Shown: positions 6,975 through 12,908 of the stretch, one piece after another | Numbering within the stretch: position 1 is the first letter of the stretch | How the letters are laid out: each line of letters opens with the position of its first letter | Origin: Halanaerobiaceae bacterium | Lineage (GTDB): Bacteria > Bacillota > Halanaerobiia > Halanaerobiales > Halarsenatibacteraceae | Assembly: GCA_003554685.1 (NCBI GenBank) | Contig: PWHA01000262.1 | Span: forward strand, 1 to 13,779 | Direction of reading: 5' to 3' | DNA: 13,779 nt | Notes under the pieces: model-generated | What the model was told of the DNA's origin: nothing | What the model saw: only the letters and a program-made list of their open reading frames with translations | The model's database searches: none | Program-made: the position numbers and the translations under genes

Positions 6975-7498
6975 TTTTTATTTCTCCCTCTTAAATTATT
7001 TCTATCTGCTAATATTTCTTCTCTCAACTCCCGATCATAAAGCTTTTTTTCAAATTTAAAATCAAGCCCCCTGCAGATAGCATAGTCTTCAAACTTTTTC
7101 CTCTGCTCCTCATCGGCTGAATAAAGAACTTCACCGGAGGTTACTATCCGAAAATTTATCATAATCCCTGAGCGCTGCATAAAAACCAGATCGAGCTCAA
7201 ATTTCCTGTTTTGATTTCCCTGTTTTCTGCAGGCAAAAAACTGCTTTAAAGATTCCTGAAAATTCATCTGATAATTAACTCTGGTATTGTCTTCCGCCGC
7301 TTCAGGAAAAAACAACACTCCCAGATCAAGGTCGCTAAATTTATCTGTCCTTCCCCTTAAATAGGACCCAAAAAGATACAATGTCAGTACCCTGTGCTGC
7401 TGGCAGAAAACTTTCAGGCCTTCCTGATCAATCTGGAGCTCCCTGCTGATTTTGTTTAAGGTTTTCCTGTTTATAAATCCGGAGTTATTATCAGTCAT
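6968..7498 (-). CDS. mntA: MntA-like minimal nucleotidyltransferase antitoxin
   Basis: This is a 176-residue protein with a DNA-polymerase-beta-like nucleotidyltransferase core. GS at 44-45, ten residues, then D56-L-D58 give the GSx10DxD signature (LFGSYLRGRTDKFSDLDLG), and Asp103 in FELDLVFM is the likely third metal ligand, so the active site is complete. In MntA-HepT systems this enzyme transfers AMP onto the toxin. About 40 residues lie after the last core strand (RKKFEDYAICRGLDFKF onward), and about 30 precede the core, making it longer than minimal members. AGGGGAGA lies six bases before the ATG. It is first in the two-gene operon. A possible promoter lies at 7620-7647. Confidence 0.88.
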   Translation of the reverse strand: MTDNNSGFINRKTLNKISRELQIDQEGLKVFCQQHRVLTLYLFGSYLRGRTDKFSDLDLGVLFFPEAAEDNTRVNYQMNFQESLKQFFACRKQGNQNRKFELDLVFMQRSGIMINFRIVTSGEVLYSADEEQRKKFEDYAICRGLDFKFEKKLYDRELREEILADRNNLRGRNKKW

Positions 7499-7520
7499 TT
7501 TAATCTCCCCTGAAAATGGT

Positions 7521-7745
7521 GGTACCGGGTTCCCCCCGATTTTTCGACAAATAAAAATAGTAGCCTTATCATTAGCTGTCTGCTCAATTCTAAATTAACC
7601 AAATTGACAATTTTACTATATCATAATTAGGTTTTAAAATAAATCAAAGAGAAGGATAATCTGGTTAAATTTCATAAAGCAAATAAAAAAGCTCCAAGTA
7701 CTAAAATAAAGGTGGTTCCCTGGAGACTGGAGAAAACCCGGCACC
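7521..7745. repeat. Inverted-repeat pair, possible MITE-like element
   Basis: GGTACCGGGTT at 7521-7531 and AACCCGGCACC at 7735-7745 match as inverted repeats at 10 of 11 positions. They bound about 225 bp of A/T-rich sequence without a gene. A flanking target duplication was not found, so this may be an old small non-autonomous element or chance. It would place the mntA promoter inside the element. Confidence 0.3.
7620..7647 (-). promoter_or_regulatory. Candidate promoter for mntA-hepT
   Basis: On the minus strand TTGATT (7642-7647), a 16-bp spacer and TATGAT (7620-7625) give a fair sigma-A match. The predicted start near 7612 would leave a leader of about 110 nt before mntA. The A/T-rich background lowers confidence. 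Confidence 0.35.
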
Positions 7746-7834
7746 TATCATCAATAACTTCCTGTTTTGCTCAAAATTATTTATCAGCCTGTTCCTCTTC
7801 TTGGCTCTTATAAAATTAATGTCCAACACATGAC

Positions 7835-8007
7835 ATTTCCTATAAGGTTTCGTAGATTTTAAGGTTTAGCAGGTTTGCAGTTTAGGAAATTGTTCAACTC
7901 CAGCGCGACTGCGCTGCGCCCGGCGCCTGGTGCTCGGTGAATCAATTTTGTTCAGCTTGGCGAAACCAAAACCTTGCTGCCAGCCGATAGCTATAGCAGC
8001 TTCAAGG
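7835..8007. repeat. Cluster of three inverted repeats, partly G/C-rich
   Basis: Three structures follow each other. ATTTCCTA (7835-7842) pairs with TAGGAAAT (7883-7890). CAGCGC-GACT-GCGCTG (7901-7916) is a perfect 6-bp hairpin. CCTTGCTGC (7972-7980) pairs with GCAG and CAAGG (7996-8007) around a short bulge. The G/C-rich core stands out from A/T-rich surroundings. It could be a structured RNA, a REP/MITE-type repeat or a remnant of a mobile element. No promoter or terminator frames it clearly. Confidence 0.4.
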
Positions 8008-8050
8008 CATTACAATTTAAATGTTTTCATCTGCATAAAAATCTGCATAT

Positions 8051-8081
8051 AAAAAAGAGAGAAAGCATTACCTTCCTCTCT
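8051..8081 (-). terminator. Intrinsic terminator overlapping the toxin stop codon
   Basis: On the minus strand AGAGAGGAA pairs with TTTCTCTCT (one G-T pair) around an 8-nt loop, followed by a run of T. The left arm lies in the last codons of the RelE-family gene and the TAA stop lies in the loop, so the operon ends with no untranslated tail to spare. Confidence 0.7.
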
Positions 8082-8370
8082 CTAGTATCCTTTTATAAGC
8101 AAAAATATAAACAATTTCATCTTCTCTTTTCCCGATAGACCATACAAGCACTTTATCATCTTCTAATATCTCATATACTACCCTATACTTCTTTTTGTAA
8201 AAATATATTTTCAAACAACCGGATAAATCAATATTACCCTTATTCCCCAGAGGCTTGCCCAGCTCTGGTGCGTTTTTTATCTTTTTCAATATCTTTTTTA
8301 AACGATTTTTAGGGCTCCCATCTAAGGATGAAATATCATCTTTTACCTCTGGATGAAAAACCAGTTCCAT
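8068..8370 (-). CDS. RelE/ParE-family toxin
   Basis: This is a 100-residue basic protein of the type II RelE/ParE superfamily. It starts MELVFHPEVKDDI, the usual beta-1/helix-1 sequence, and has the characteristic core KIYFYKKKYRVVYEI near residues 54-68 followed by VLVWSIGKREDEIVY at 74-88. In RelE-like members this face carries the basic residues that act on mRNA in the ribosome; ParE-like members inhibit gyrase. The sequence fits the RelE/YoeB side slightly better, but the activity is not decided. It lies 55 bp downstream of a Phd/RelB-type antitoxin gene, with AGGGGG eight bases before its ATG. A terminator follows at once. Confidence 0.85.
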   Translation of the reverse strand: MELVFHPEVKDDISSLDGSPKNRLKKILKKIKNAPELGKPLGNKGNIDLSGCLKIYFYKKKYRVVYEILEDDKVLVWSIGKREDEIVYIFAYKRILERGR

Positions 8371-8425
8371 TTATAAGGCCCCCTAAACAGCTCCTGACAT
8401 AACCACAGATCTTACTCATCCAGTC

Positions 8426-8722
8426 TTACTCCTCCAGCAGATCCATAATCTCCTCTTCTTCTATACTATCCCTGATATCAAAATTTTCTTTTCTTTCAGC
8501 AATAACTTCTTCAATAAAGGCATCCTCCAGCTTATTCTCCAGATACTCAATTTTTTCTAATAACATTTCATACTCTTCAATATCCATCATTATTCCTTCG
8601 ATATCATTATTCCTCATAATAAATAGAGGGGCCTCCTTCGCTTTATCTAACATAGCACTAAAGTTTCTCACAAATTCAGATGAGGATACCATATTACTAC
8701 GATCAATTTTTAAAGTAACCAT
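8426..8722 (-). CDS. Phd/YefM/RelB-type antitoxin
   Basis: This 98-residue acidic protein pairs with the RelE-family gene downstream. The N-terminal half fits the Phd/YefM DNA-binding fold: SSSEFVRNFSAMLDKAKE at 13-30 and PLFIMRNNDIEGIMMDIEEYEML at 32-54 (only part is conserved). The C-terminal half is a highly acidic helix and tail (for example EEEEIMDLLEE), the part that wraps the toxin in this family. The ATG at 8722 is chosen because GGAGGTGG precedes it by five bases; an in-frame ATG at 8740 has no such site. The 14-bp direct repeats at 8766-8802 are candidate autoregulatory operators (inference). Confidence 0.85.
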   Translation of the reverse strand: MVTLKIDRSNMVSSSEFVRNFSAMLDKAKEAPLFIMRNNDIEGIMMDIEEYEMLLEKIEYLENKLEDAFIEEVIAERKENFDIRDSIEEEEIMDLLEE

Positions 8723-8765
8723 TTTACCACCTCCAGGCAAAATATGCTGTACAAATTATTCTGCA

Positions 8766-8802
8766 TAATATTATATGAAATAATTCAGTAATATTATATG
8801 AA
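8766..8802. promoter_or_regulatory. Direct 14-bp repeats, candidate antitoxin operator
   Basis: taatattatatgaa occurs at 8766-8779 and 8789-8802, a 23-bp period, about two helical turns. On the minus strand each copy contains TATAAT, so the repeats overlap possible -10 boxes 45-80 bases upstream of the antitoxin start. Paired same-face sites at this distance suit cooperative binding by a toxin-antitoxin complex. Confidence 0.5.
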
Positions 8803-8992
8803 TATACCTATAATTATTATACATTATATTTTACATAATAGCAACAATTAATACAGGTCACTTTAATTGTTTCTTTATAACTTGATAACTTGCCAAAACT
8901 TTTATATTTATCCATATCTTTTAGATAAGATATCCGTATTGCTGTCTTTATACATTCCTTTATATATCTTTGTAGTGTTAAAAAAACGAAAG

Positions 8993-9032
8993 CTAAACTT
9001 TTTCAAATCAAAGACTAAACCCCTTCAAATCA
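8993..9032. repeat. Imperfect 18-bp direct repeat
   Basis: ctaaactttttcaaatca (8993-9010) and ctaaaccccttcaaatca (9015-9032) agree at 15 of 18 positions. They lie just 3' of the decayed GGDEF reading frame. No function is apparent. Confidence 0.45.
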
Positions 9033-9052
9033 CCAAATATTTTTCGCTCTTT

Positions 9053-9436
9053 TTACATTGTTGGCACAACTTTATTCCGACCATTTTCTTTCGCTTCATA
9101 GAGTTATTTATCAGCCCTTTCAATTACCCTGTCTAATTTTTCCCCGCCAGAATAAGTAGCAATCCCAAAACTATCCGTTACTTTATTAGCTGGGTCCAAA
9201 GAAGCCTCTGCGATAATTTTTCGCAAACGTTCGGCAAGCTTTATTCCAGACTTATTATCTGTATTAGGACAAACTATCAAAAATTCTTCTCCACCCCAGC
9301 GACCACATCTATCAACATTTCTAATATTATTTTTTAAAATAGAGCTGATTTTTTGCAGTACTTCATCACCTGCTTGATGGCCGAAATTATCATTAATCTC
9401 CTTAAACTGATCCAAATCGACAAACATAATTGTAAC
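9053..9436 (-). pseudogene. Truncated GGDEF (diguanylate cyclase) domain remnant
   Basis: The minus strand encodes most of a GGDEF domain: VTIMFVDLDQFKEINDNFGH, then RNVD (I-site RxxD) five residues before GGEEF, then a proper SFGIATYSGG strand. The domain's usual N-terminal D-x-L-T-G-L-x-N-R-R segment is missing, replaced by low-complexity hydrophobic codons, and no sensor domain precedes it. In the C-terminal motif expected as RADKALYEAKENGRN, a TAA (9104-9106) stands where the Ala codon should be; the rest (LYEAKENGRNKVVPTM) continues in frame to a TAA at 9053-9055. The open frame extends upstream to 9550, but no ribosome site or homology supports it. The gene is thus broken at both ends. 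A short active product cannot be fully excluded because GGEEF is intact. Confidence 0.82.
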
Positions 9437-9443
9437 CTGATAA

Positions 9444-9476
9444 AATAATATTAATTTTAGCAAAATTAATATTATT
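9444..9476. repeat. Perfect 15-bp inverted repeat
   Basis: The arms at 9444-9458 (aataatattaatttt) and 9462-9476 are exact reverse complements around the 3-nt loop agc. Both arms are pure A/T. It begins within ten bases of the point where GGDEF homology is lost. It lacks the G/C stem of a terminator. Confidence 0.85.
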
Positions 9477-9622
9477 ATGCAGGACAAAAACCCCCTAAAG
9501 GTTAATATTATTAATATCATCTCATTAAAGAAAGCAATAAAGAAAAACAATCTTCAATCCAGAAATCAAAACACCAGTCCGGAAAAAAATCAAATATCAA
9601 ACTTAATTGAAGGAGGACTATC

Positions 9623-10582
9623 ATGAAGAATTCAAAAAAATTATTGATCTTGCTGCTGATTATCGGCCTGTCCCTAACAGCTTTTTCCTTAACTGTATCT
9701 GCCAGGGGTGAAGATGATATTATACCTATCTATGAGGGCAGTGAAATTATCTATGATGATCTCTTCGGTTTTGAAGAAATTCCTGTTATCTTAAATGAAA
9801 CTTCGGTAATCTTACAGGAAGGGAATCTCCGCCGCCTCTGGTGCCAGGCTCCTGAAGGACGTTCTCCCTATGAGATTATCAGAAACTTCGAGAGTGCCAT
9901 TGAAAATATCGAGGGGCAGATTATCTTCAGCACCAGAGAGCCTCAATCTCTAGAAATTGATGAGAAGAATCTTTCCGACTATTTTAAGGTAAACCGGCAG
10001 GACCGGGGGCTGGCAACCCATGTCTTTTCCTATACTCATTTCCCCGGAGAAATGAGTGAATATCTGGTCGGCAAAGTCAGGACAGGAGAAAGAGATAGTT
10101 ATGTGATCGTTGCTTCAGGAAGAGGGCACTGGGCGGCCAATCAGAGCGATAATACCTATTATGAGGTAATCACCCTGGAGCTTGAAGCTATGGAAATGGA
10201 CATGGTTACCATGGAAGCTTTGCACCAGGGCCTGGCTGTCCAGGGACGGATAGCCATCTATAATATTCTCTTCGATACCGGTGAATCCAGGGTAAAGGCA
10301 GAATCAGCAGAGGCTTTGATCACCATCGCTGATTTTCTTAAAGACAATCCCTCCCAAAGATATCTGGTGGTGGGACATACAGACAGCATGGGTGGCTATG
10401 ACATGAATTTAAGGCTATCCGAGGCCCGGGCAGAAGCTGTAGTTGCGGAGCTTATTAATGTATATGGCATCACTCAGGAGCAGTTAATTCCCGTCGGGGT
10501 AGGCCCCGCTTCACCGGTAATGAGCAACACAACCGAAGAAGGCCGGGCCAGAAACAGACGGGTTGAAATTGTAGAACTATAG
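9623..10582 (+). CDS. Secreted OmpA-family protein with C-terminal peptidoglycan-binding domain
   Basis: This is a 319-residue exported protein. Residues 1-27 are a signal peptide (KNSKK, hydrophobic core, cleavage probably after TVSA); no lipobox cysteine is present. Residues 30-200 form a mixed domain resembling the DUF4892-like region found before OmpA domains in other bacteria (tentative). Residues about 208-319 are an OmpA-like domain: NILFDTGESRVK, VVGHTDSMGGYDMNLRLSEARA and EEGRARNRRVEI. Asp254 and Arg269 stand fifteen residues apart, as do the two diaminopimelate-binding residues of known OmpA domains, so peptidoglycan binding is expected. It probably anchors or bridges cell wall and outer membrane; no beta-barrel part is evident. 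The gene has an AAGGAGGA Shine-Dalgarno and lies alone on the plus strand. No convincing promoter was found. Confidence 0.87.
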   Translation: MKNSKKLLILLLIIGLSLTAFSLTVSARGEDDIIPIYEGSEIIYDDLFGFEEIPVILNETSVILQEGNLRRLWCQAPEGRSPYEIIRNFESAIENIEGQIIFSTREPQSLEIDEKNLSDYFKVNRQDRGLATHVFSYTHFPGEMSEYLVGKVRTGERDSYVIVASGRGHWAANQSDNTYYEVITLELEAMEMDMVTMEALHQGLAVQGRIAIYNILFDTGESRVKAESAEALITIADFLKDNPSQRYLVVGHTDSMGGYDMNLRLSEARAEAVVAELINVYGITQEQLIPVGVGPASPVMSNTTEEGRARNRRVEIVEL

Positions 10583-10584
10583 AA

Positions 10585-10607
10585 GTTATGTTAGAGGTTA
10601 TGTTAGA
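10585..10607. repeat. Short tandem repeat after the OmpA-family gene
   Basis: gttatgttaga occurs at 10585-10595 and 10597-10607 with a 12-bp period, starting two bases after the stop codon. Its core ttatgttag also occurs, in the opposite orientation, in the tandem repeat at 6512-6533. Confidence 0.6.
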
Positions 10608-10780
10608 AATAATAGAGATCAGTTAACCTCGGGAAAATCTCCCGTTGATAATATTCAAACCAAGTCCACCTGGTTCTTCGATCCCAAAAACAGATAGAAA
10701 AATATTACTTTAGATCTTCAAGGCCAAAACAGACAAAAACAGATAAGCTGAACCGATAAGAAAACTAACTTATAACTTAT

Positions 10781-10813
10781 AAAGCCCTCACAGAAAAAAT
10801 GTGAGGGCTTTTA
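10781..10813. terminator. Bidirectional intrinsic terminator
   Basis: AAAGCCCTCACA (10781-10792) pairs over 12 bp without mismatch with TGTGAGGGCTTT (10800-10811) around a 7-nt loop. The T run follows on the plus strand, so it ends the OmpA-family transcript. The A-rich left flank gives a weaker T-rich tail on the minus strand, so it may also end the malic enzyme operon, 170 bp past its stop. Confidence 0.85.
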
Positions 10814-10981
10814 CTTGCTCTTATATTTTGCTTAAATTCCCTGCTTCCATTATTTTTTCACTCAGTGTTTAAAAATAAAATTCAACCAACTGCCAAAAAT
10901 AATTTTCTAACAGCAAACTATCCAATATCATAATACTTCTGGCTTTGCTCTCAAATTGACTGGAAAATTCCTGCTTGAATC

Positions 10982-12328
10982 CTACTCCTCATAGGGAGGA
11001 ATGATTCCCTCTTCCATCAGAACCTCTGTCTGCTTTTGAGCCTGCTGGATAATTTTTCTGGAATTATTGTAAATCTCCTCTTCAGATTTTTCTTCCCGGG
11101 CCAGGCCCTCCTTAATGGCCTGCATCGCTGTAGCTGTTGCCACCCGGTAGTATACTTCACTTTCACTCATGGTGGGAAGAATCTTATCCGGTTCAAGCCC
11201 ACCCTCTGCGGCAAAGTTAGCCAGTTCTTCAGCGGCAGCAATACACATCTCATCGGAGATGCTGCTGGCGTTTACTTCCAGCACTCCCCGGAAAATGGCT
11301 GGAAAGCCCAGAGAATTATTAACCTGGTTGGGGAAATCAGACCTGCCAGTAGCCACCACTGCTGCCCCTGCTTCCTCGGCATCCCAGGGCCAGATTTCGG
11401 GGATGGGATTTGCGCAGGCAAAAACGATGGCGTCCTCTGCCATACCGGCAATCCATTCCTTTTTGATGACATCGGGACCTGGAGCAGAAAGACCAACCAC
11501 GGCATCGGCTCCCTGTAGGGCTTCCGCAATTCCTCCGGTTCTATTCTCCCTGTTGGTAATTTCACAGAGCCTCAATTTGTCCTTCTTCTCTTCAGGTATA
11601 TCTGTTCTATCCTCATGGAGAATCCCCCGGCTGTCACAGACAATAATATTTCCTGCCGGCACACCGTAGGCCAGCAGCAGCCGGATGCTGGCGACATTGG
11701 CAGCTCCAGCCCCGATCAGGGTGATCCGGGAGTCCTTGATATCCTTGTTGACCAGCTTAAAGGCGTTGATAAGCCCGGCCAGAGTAACACAGGCTGTGCC
11801 CTGCTGATCATCATGAAAGACCGGAATATCGCATTCTTCCCTCAGCCTGTCCAGGATATAAAAACATTCCGGATTCGAGATATCTTCCAGGTTGATTCCC
11901 CCGAAGGAGGGCTGCATGTTTCTCACAATATTGATAAATTCATCGGGATCTTTGGTCTTAAGGCAGACGGGAAAGGCATCAACTCCCCCCAGATATTTAA
12001 AGAGCAGCGCCTTACCCTCCATTACCGGCATTGAGGCTTCAGGACCGATATCCCCCAGGCCCAGCACCCTGGTTCCATTGGAAATGACAGCAACAAAATT
12101 TCCCTTATTGGTGTGATTATAGACCTCGGCCGGATTTTCGTGAATTTTTTTGCAGGAGGCTGCCACTCCCGGTGTGTACCAGATGGCAAAATCATCGTAA
12201 CTTCTCACCGGAGATTTCAGACTGACTCCCAGCTTGCCCTTATAAAAAGGATGCATCTTCAGGGCGTCCTGAGCGGGCTTTTCAGCTTTGGCCAAAAGTT
12301 CCTCTTTGCTTAGCTTTTTATCACTCAT
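10982..12328 (-). CDS. Malic enzyme (malate dehydrogenase, oxaloacetate-decarboxylating)
   Basis: This 448-residue cytosolic enzyme converts malate to pyruvate and CO2 with reduction of NAD(P). Seen landmarks are the catalytic Tyr of WYTPGVA near residue 51, catalytic Lys of MEGKALLFKYLGGVDAFP near 106, metal ligands in LEDISNPE (148-149) and FHDDQQGTA (173-174), the dinucleotide loop GAGAAN at 206-211, SAPGPDV near 282, and CANPIPEIWP and GRSDFPNQVNNSLGFPAIFRG (positions 306-349). Asp near residue 232, at the end of the second Rossmann strand (VCDSRG), suggests NAD preference (inference). The length is usual for the short bacterial form without a phosphotransacetylase domain. The ATG at 12328 is preferred, with AGGAGG eight bases upstream; a TTG directly before it is less likely. 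The Shine-Dalgarno lies in the last codons of the fumarase beta gene. Confidence 0.96.
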   Translation of the reverse strand: MSDKKLSKEELLAKAEKPAQDALKMHPFYKGKLGVSLKSPVRSYDDFAIWYTPGVAASCKKIHENPAEVYNHTNKGNFVAVISNGTRVLGLGDIGPEASMPVMEGKALLFKYLGGVDAFPVCLKTKDPDEFINIVRNMQPSFGGINLEDISNPECFYILDRLREECDIPVFHDDQQGTACVTLAGLINAFKLVNKDIKDSRITLIGAGAANVASIRLLLAYGVPAGNIIVCDSRGILHEDRTDIPEEKKDKLRLCEITNRENRTGGIAEALQGADAVVGLSAPGPDVIKKEWIAGMAEDAIVFACANPIPEIWPWDAEEAGAAVVATGRSDFPNQVNNSLGFPAIFRGVLEVNASSISDEMCIAAAEELANFAAEGGLEPDKILPTMSESEVYYRVATATAMQAIKEGLAREEKSEEEIYNNSRKIIQQAQKQTEVLMEEGIIPPYEE

Positions 12329-12331
12329 CAA

Positions 12332-12892
12332 TTAAACCTCCTGTTTAATTTTGTATTTTTCCACACCCTGTTCGTAAAGATCATCTCCATAAATATCATT
12401 AACCACCATCAGGGGAAAGTCTTCCACCTTCAGCCTGCGAATTGCCTCGGTCCCCAGATCTTCATAGGCTACCACTTCCGATTCCTTGATCGAAGAAGAT
12501 ATTAAAGCTGCTGCTCCCCCTACAGCCCCAAAATAAACAGCTTTATGATCTTTCAAAAGATCCCTGACCTCCCGGGAGCGCGAGCCCTTACCTATCATTC
12601 CCTTGAGGCCGGACTCCAGCAATTGAGGGGTATAGGGATCCATCCGGTAGCTGGTGGTGGGTCCGGCCGGTCCAATCACATATCCCGGTTTGGCCGGTGC
12701 CGGTCCCACATAATAAATAACGGCTCCCTCTATCTCTATGGGCAGTTCTTCACCTGATTCCAGCAATTTGATCAGCCTCTCATGAGCTGCATCCCGGGCT
12801 GTATAAACTGTGCCGGACAAAAGAACCTTATCCCCGGCCTTAAGTTCCGCTACCGTTTTCTCATCGAGAGGTGTGGAAATCTTTTTAGTCAT
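12332..12892 (-). CDS. Class I fumarate hydratase, beta subunit (C-terminal domain)
   Basis: This 186-residue protein is the C-terminal half of a class I (Fe-S) fumarase/tartrate dehydratase. Typical motifs are LLSGTVYTARDAAHERL at 25-40, YVGPAPA at 61-67, IGPAGPTTSYRMD at 73-85, GMIGKGS at 98-104, and AVYFGAVGGAAAL at 118-130, followed by YEDLGTEAIRRLKVEDFPL. The TARDAAH and GPTTSYRMD loops form part of the substrate pocket in the family. It is 16 bp downstream of the alpha subunit gene, and they must form one complex. The malic enzyme gene starts right after its stop. The AGGGGG ribosome site is nine bases before the ATG. Confidence 0.95.
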   Translation of the reverse strand: MTKKISTPLDEKTVAELKAGDKVLLSGTVYTARDAAHERLIKLLESGEELPIEIEGAVIYYVGPAPAKPGYVIGPAGPTTSYRMDPYTPQLLESGLKGMIGKGSRSREVRDLLKDHKAVYFGAVGGAAALISSSIKESEVVAYEDLGTEAIRRLKVEDFPLMVVNDIYGDDLYEQGVEKYKIKQEV

Positions 12893-12908
12893 CTGGTTTT
12901 CCCCCTTC

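Larger units (their letters stand above)
7499..8067. other. Gene-free stretch between two toxin-antitoxin modules
   Basis: About 570 bp without a convincing coding sequence on either strand. It is A/T-rich except for a G/C-rich patch near 7899-7935. It holds the likely mntA promoter (7620-7647), an inverted-repeat pair at 7521-7531/7735-7745, and a cluster of hairpins at 7835-8007. Near its right end the RelE-family terminator begins. No further gene fragments were recognised. Confidence 0.7.
8723..9052. other. A/T-rich gene-free stretch upstream of antitoxin
   Basis: About 330 bp of very A/T-rich sequence. It contains the antitoxin operator-like repeats (8766-8802), with several TATAAT-like boxes but no clear -35 partner. 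A short plus-strand open frame across 8867-9136 has low-complexity hydrophobic content and runs over the GGDEF remnant, so it is not considered a gene. Confidence 0.55.
10583..10981. other. Intergenic region between convergent genes
   Basis: About 400 bp without a gene. A tandem 12-bp-period repeat and a weak CGGGA/TCCCG inverted repeat lie near the left end, and the strong hairpin is at 10781-10812. From 10813 to 10981 nothing else stands out. Confidence 0.6.

Noticed and set aside
7501..7560. Copy of the tRNA-Ser 3' end as an attR site (gggttcccccc)
   Set aside because: Similarity is limited to a few bases of the T arm; no extended match to the tRNA end.
7604..7609. TTGACA on the plus strand as a promoter
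   Set aside because: No acceptable -10 box at 16-19 bp and no plus-strand gene downstream.
8867..9136. Plus-strand 89-residue hydrophobic open frame
   Set aside because: Low-complexity content from A/T-rich DNA, no ribosome site, and overlap with the GGDEF remnant.
9437..9550. Upstream extension of the GGDEF open frame as a membrane sensor
   Set aside because: The hydrophobic residues come mostly from the A/T palindrome; no start with a ribosome site and no domain similarity.
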